Shown here: piece by piece, positions 60,770-64,000 of the stretch
Layout of the letters: every line of letters starts with the position of its first letter
Position numbering within the stretch: the stretch's first letter is position 1
NCBI RefSeq assembly: GCF_003049525.1
Contig: NZ_PYWL01000005.1
Location: 186,001-250,000 of the forward strand
Source: Lysinibacillus fusiformis
GTDB lineage: Bacteria; Bacillota; Bacilli; Bacillales_A; Planococcaceae
DNA: 64,000 nucleotides
Direction: 5' to 3'
The notes under the pieces: model-generated
Databases searched by the model: none
What the model was told of the DNA's origin: nothing
The model's input: the letters and a program-made list of their open reading frames with translations, nothing else
Position numbers and translations under genes: made by a program

Positions 60770-61015
60770 ATGAGAGACTATTGTTTTGATGCAAATTTAA
60801 TTGAATTGTCTAATGATGAGTTACAGATTAGTGGAGGAGGCGCTGCATCTTCTGTTCTTAATTTTTCTACAGGTGCAGGTCTTGGCGCGACAGGTGTTGC
60901 TTTAGTACAAGGAGCAAAAAAAGGGGCTCAAGTGGGTAGACTTGGTGGACCTTGGGGAATTGCTGCTGGTGCCGTAGTAGGTGGGGTAGTTGGAGTATGG
61001 TTAGGTAGCGACTAA
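60770..61015 (+). CDS. Double-glycine bacteriocin-like precursor 4
   Basis: An 81-residue precursor 22 bp after precursor 3. The leader ends IELSNDELQISGG and has an extra N-terminal segment MRDYCFDAN. The LS..EL motif is one residue short of the usual GG spacing unless the cut is after the third Gly. Core of about 58 residues contains LGGPWGIAAGAVVGGVVG. Positive KKGAQVGR in the middle. AAAGGAGAG before the ATG. Confidence 0.83.
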   Translation: MRDYCFDANLIELSNDELQISGGGAASSVLNFSTGAGLGATGVALVQGAKKGAQVGRLGGPWGIAAGAVVGGVVGVWLGSD

Positions 61016-61265
61016 CTAAAATAAATTTAGTTTTGACTTTTTGATTATAATTTAATAATTTAATTACATAGTTCTAAGTAATTGAATTTAAATTTTTATT
61101 AGTATCATCCCCTTTTAGTAATCGGTGTTATAGACATTTGTTTGAAATGGCGAAACACTTTGCTTTTAGGGGATTCCATTTACTTTGGCTAAGATTTGAA
61201 AAAATGTTTCAAAGTTGGATAGACATGCAGAATCATAAATTGGAAATTAGAGGTGGTGAACAATT

Positions 61266-61448
61266 TTGATTAATAGGAAAGCTATACTTATCCCGTTACT
61301 AATCTTATTTATTACTCTTTTACGCCAAGTAAGTATTCACTGGGGAGAAAAAACAACCATATTTTGGTTTTATTTATTTGGAGTAATTTTTTTGGCCATT
61401 ATTTTTCTATATCAATTACTTCTAACAAGAAGAAAAAAAGAACGATAA
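61266..61448 (+). CDS. Small two-helix membrane protein, candidate immunity
   Basis: A 60-residue protein with two hydrophobic helices (AILIPLLILFITLLRQ and FWFYLFGVIFLAIIFLYQLLL) and a strongly basic RRKKER tail. TTG start with GAGGTGGTG upstream. It follows the precursor 3-4 pair by 250 bp in the same orientation. Candidate immunity protein by position and form only. Confidence 0.6.
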   Translation: MINRKAILIPLLILFITLLRQVSIHWGEKTTIFWFYLFGVIFLAIIFLYQLLLTRRKKER

Positions 61449-61743
61449 TACCGCAAACAATGTTGACAGGAATACAAGCTGTTAAGTTTATTTAAGTCCC
61501 TTTTTCGATAAATCTACATATTACATACATAAGAATCACTTATTTTACATTTGATTGGTTAAACAGTATAGACACTTAGTATAAAAATAGCTTCACTCAG
61601 CTTATGTACATATATACTGTTTACTAGTTAGTGTTTAAAATAAAAACAAATTTCTGCATTTTTGTTCAGACTCAGAAATGAGCGCCAATTAACGAAAAAG
61701 TATCTAGACGTTAGAACAAAAATAAGTTTTTGCACACGCTTGA
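61449..61743. other. Intergenic region, no gene seen
   Basis: About 295 bp of AT-rich DNA after the bacteriocin locus with several stops in all frames. No clear terminator or promoter. Confidence 0.45.
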
Positions 61744-61947
61744 TCTCTATCTCCTACATATGAAGAAATACCTTATACACAAACGGAAAATTATGCTGAT
61801 GGTGTTTACAATCACACGATGCAGATTCTATTGAGGCTTTACAATGATGTACAAAAGGAAAAAATTGAAAAATATTATTATTATTTTAAAGTATTAACCA
61901 CAACCATTAATGCCCCTTCTATACCTCTCATAAAAACACCTCCTTAA
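61744..61947 (+). pseudogene. Possible coding remnant of unknown family
   Basis: 67 codons without a start (SLSPTYEEIPYTQTENYADG, then VYNHTMQILLRLYNDVQKEK) that look coding; an in-frame TGA precedes them directly. A terminator overlaps the stop. No family recognised. Confidence 0.3.
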
Positions 61948-61962
61948 CCAGAGAGGTGTTTT
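61933..61962 (+). terminator. Terminator hairpin
   Basis: Perfect stem aaaacacctc / gaggtgtttt with a 10-nt loop, at the end of the remnant. Confidence 0.7.
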
Positions 61963-62025
61963 CATATATTTCAAGGTTCAGTCATAATTTTTATGTTATT
62001 CATTTTGCTCTTACCGTTTTATAAC

Positions 62026-62067
62026 GTTTGTTGTGACATTCCGTAGTATACTTTTATCACAACAAAC
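62026..62067. promoter_or_regulatory. Inverted repeat upstream of small gene
   Basis: Perfect 11-bp arms gtttgttgtga / tcacaacaaac 20 bp apart, flanking TATACT (62047-62052), a plausible -10. It looks like a repressor site with two half-operators. The repressor is not identified. Confidence 0.55.
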
Positions 62068-62082
62068 TAAAGGAGTACATAA

Positions 62083-62280
62083 ATGCTTGCTTCTAATCCT
62101 AATTGGCTGGCACATTGCACAGAAATAAAAGATTTAGCCAAATCATTATTTCAAAAATCGACGATACATCTTGATCGTGCAGCTCTCTTATTGATTACCG
62201 ATGGTCAAACCTCCACTACTTTAAAAAAAGCATCGCATCTTTATTTCAAAGCTACAATTTTCAGTTTAAATTCATTTTAG
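62083..62280 (+). CDS. Small protein of unknown function
   Basis: A 65-residue frame with AAAGGAG 7 bases before the ATG and a regulated-looking promoter upstream. Residues 1-40 (MLASNPNWLAHCTEIKDLAK, then LFQKSTIHLDRAALLLITDG) look like a domain start; the rest is basic and may be out-of-frame sequence after truncation. No family recognised. Confidence 0.45.
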   Translation: MLASNPNWLAHCTEIKDLAKSLFQKSTIHLDRAALLLITDGQTSTTLKKASHLYFKATIFSLNSF

Positions 62281-62324
62281 GATTGTATAGTATACTGAAT
62301 ATAATTTACAGGGGGAAAAAAACT

Positions 62325-63002
62325 TTGAAAATATTACTTGCAGAAGATGATGCTCGTTTAAGAAAAAATATCGTGTATATTCTTAGAAAGGAATTTCACC
62401 ACGTAATCGAAGTGGATAACGGACTAGACGCGCTCGACCATACCTTTTCCGAAAGTTTTGATTTGCTAATTTTAGATTGGATGATGCCTCAGCTGAGTGG
62501 TATTGAGGTTTGCAAACGACTACGAGATACAGGTTTTAGTGGTGGTATTTTGATGCTGACTGCAAAAGATGATACCTCTGATATTATTCAAGGTTTAGAT
62601 AGTGGAGCAGATGATTACTTAGTAAAACCTTTTAAGATGGAGGAACTTTTAGCAAGAATTCGAGCAGTACTGCGAAGAAAAGAAAAAGTAATCGAACAAG
62701 TCATCCAAGTAGAAAATTTACAACTTAATATAGATTCTCGCGTTTTCCTTCGCGATAATACTGAAATTGAATTAACTAAAAATGAGTTTGCACTCTTAGA
62801 ATTCCTATTCATCAATAAGGGACATGTGCTTACAAGAGAACAAATATGTATTTACATATGGGGCTATGATTTTGACGTTTCAAATAACTCCTTGGATGCA
62901 CTTGTGAAACTCGTCCGAAAAAAAGTTGATAATAGCCATGAAAAATCCCTTATTCAAAATGTAAGAGGGATTGGCTATAAACTGAGGGATTACTGTGTTT
63001 AA
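62325..63002 (+). CDS. OmpR family response regulator
   Basis: A 225-residue regulator: LKILLAEDDARLRKN start, phospho-Asp in LLILDWMMPQLSG, Lys in DDYLVKPFKME, C-terminal winged helix ending QNVRGIGYKLRDYCV. The longer frame begins at 62283, but GGGGGA fits TTG at 62325. TATAAT at 62300-62305 is a likely -10. It overlaps the kinase gene by 8 bp. Target genes are not evident here. Confidence 0.92.
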   Translation: MKILLAEDDARLRKNIVYILRKEFHHVIEVDNGLDALDHTFSESFDLLILDWMMPQLSGIEVCKRLRDTGFSGGILMLTAKDDTSDIIQGLDSGADDYLVKPFKMEELLARIRAVLRRKEKVIEQVIQVENLQLNIDSRVFLRDNTEIELTKNEFALLEFLFINKGHVLTREQICIYIWGYDFDVSNNSLDALVKLVRKKVDNSHEKSLIQNVRGIGYKLRDYCV

Positions 63003-64000
63003 TAAAACAAGAAAAAAATTATCATTATTATATGCCACCATTTTCTTTTCGTTTTTTTCTCTCTTCATCATTATTCTATATTTTTCACTCGTAAAATTGA
63101 TGGATACTCAACAATTAGAAGAACTAGAATCCATCTATACAAAACAAAAACATGATTTTTATGAATACAAGGATCATGACAAGGAAAATTTGAGCTATGA
63201 TCCAAACCGTAATTTTTTCTATTACATTTATACAAACAACCATATATTTGTTCACGGTGATGAGTCCTATAAAGGTCTGAAAACACAATTAGAGGAAGTC
63301 TTTACAAAAAGCAAGACAAATGAAAAAACAGTGCTTCATTTCGAATGGCAAAATGAGCATTTCCTTCTTCTGAAAAAACCTATTTACGAACGTAATGAGG
63401 TTGTTGGATATATAATTTTAGGGAAATCCATTACTTCACAACAACACTTTTTCAAAAAAACAATTCAGTTACTTATTCTGTTAACTTGTATTTCTACAGT
63501 CTTAATCGGACTCCTTAGTTACTATATGGCAGGTAAAGCAATGGTCCCTATTCAATGGTCATATGATAAACAGAAAAAGTTTGTTTCAGATGCCTCTCAT
63601 GAATTGCGCACACCACTCAGTATTTTTTATAGCTCGCTCGATATATTAGATCTAGAAGAAGCTACAAATATAAGCCCTTTTGGCAAAGAATTAATTCATG
63701 AAATGAAAGAAGAAGCTCAACTAATGAAAGAACTGTTGGAAAAATTGTTATTTTTAGCTCGCCATGATCAGCAACAATGGAATCAGCATATAGAAGTAAT
63801 ACCACTCTCCAAAATGCTAGAAAAAGTTAGTGCAAAATTCCATAAAATAATGCCTCCTGACATACAATTTGAAACACAAATTGAAGAAAATATAGAGTTA
63901 CTCGGTGATGCAGCAAAGATACAAGAACTACTCTATATATTATTGGAAAATGCTATTTCGTACTCTAAAAAAGGGAAAATAACACTCACCCTTTTAAAAG
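62995..64000 (+). CDS. Sensor histidine kinase, 3' end outside window
   Basis: 335 codons visible from GTG, overlapping the regulator gene. Two membrane helices (about residues 13-35 and 158-178) flank an extracellular domain of about 120 residues with PYERN and GYIILGKS (dCache/PAS-like), then HisKA with SDASHELRTPLSIFYSSLD (phospho-His202) and the start of the ATPase domain (LLENAISYSKKGK). No stop is reached before base 64000. Partner of the OmpR regulator. Confidence 0.92.
   Translation, partial: MFNKTRKKLSLLYATIFFSFFSLFIIILYFSLVKLMDTQQLEELESIYTKQKHDFYEYKDHDKENLSYDPNRNFFYYIYTNNHIFVHGDESYKGLKTQLEEVFTKSKTNEKTVLHFEWQNEHFLLLKKPIYERNEVVGYIILGKSITSQQHFFKKTIQLLILLTCISTVLIGLLSYYMAGKAMVPIQWSYDKQKKFVSDASHELRTPLSIFYSSLDILDLEEATNISPFGKELIHEMKEEAQLMKELLEKLLFLARHDQQQWNQHIEVIPLSKMLEKVSAKFHKIMPPDIQFETQIEENIELLGDAAKIQELLYILLENAISYSKKGKITLTLLK

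Noticed and set aside
49214..61448. Lantibiotic or sactipeptide locus
   Set aside because: No LanB/LanM/radical SAM gene, and the cores contain no Cys; the exporter and leaders fit unmodified class II peptides.
1..64000. CRISPR arrays, rRNA, tRNA, insertion sequences or prophage
   Set aside because: No direct-repeat array, no conserved RNA sequence, and no transposase or phage gene was recognised on either strand.

Overview
The window is low-GC, Gram-positive DNA. It has strong AGGAGG-type ribosome binding sites, frequent TTG/GTG starts, YitT-, YunG-, BltD- and Ytr-like proteins, and a ComQXPA-type quorum-sensing locus. It looks like a Bacillales chromosome, most likely Lysinibacillus or a close relative. 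This is judged from protein flavour only; no search was run. Most of it is ordinary accessory chromosome: many small transcription units, each with its own regulator, often next to a readable operator. No rRNA, tRNA, CRISPR array, insertion sequence or prophage was seen.

Layout. 1-11 kb: an erythromycin-esterase-like protein cut by the window edge, DUF4272 and SUKH proteins, a TetR/hydrolase unit with three operators, a MerR-BltD-MATE polyamine/drug unit, acetyltransferases and an AI-2E family permease. 11-21 kb: RidA, a TetR-MFS-LLM-hydrolase cluster, a quinone-detoxification pair under an MhqR-like operator, an acetyltransferase pseudogene, Lrp, AhpD-like, Rrf2 and cupin proteins. 21-28 kb: a SUKH protein, a beta-lactamase-fold protein in a tightly overlapping operon, a two-component system with a small exported protein, and an ABC-F ribosome-protection protein whose 370-nt leader encodes two short leader peptides. 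28-41 kb: YitT, D-Ala-D-Ala ligase with a MocR/DdlR-like regulator, an M20 amidohydrolase, a decayed sigma factor fused to a methyltransferase remnant, two ABC transporters (one a YtrA-like GntR operon), and hisS behind a leader peptide with three consecutive His codons. 41-49 kb: an ECF sigma/DUF4179 pair, TraB/GumN and copper-amine-oxidase-stalk exported proteins, an atypical SDR, HxlR, and TetR plus DJ-1.

49-61.5 kb is the most interesting part: a quorum-sensing bacteriocin-type locus. The minus strand carries comQ-comX-comP-comA homologues. On the same strand lies a secretion machine made of a C39-peptidase ABC transporter (PCAT), a HlyD-type adaptor and, unusually for a monoderm, a TolC-like coiled-coil protein. 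Between and beside them, on the plus strand, are four small precursors with double-glycine leaders and glycine-zipper cores, plus two tiny two-helix membrane proteins that may give immunity. Upstream of each peptide or membrane-protein group sits a pair of ComA-like boxes whose centres are 23-24 bp apart; the first pair lies between the exporter operon and a peptide gene and could drive both.

The likely circuit is that ComQ prenylates a ComX-like pheromone, ComP senses it, and ComA binds the paired boxes and switches on peptides, exporter and immunity together. The window ends with a second OmpR-type two-component system whose kinase runs off the edge.
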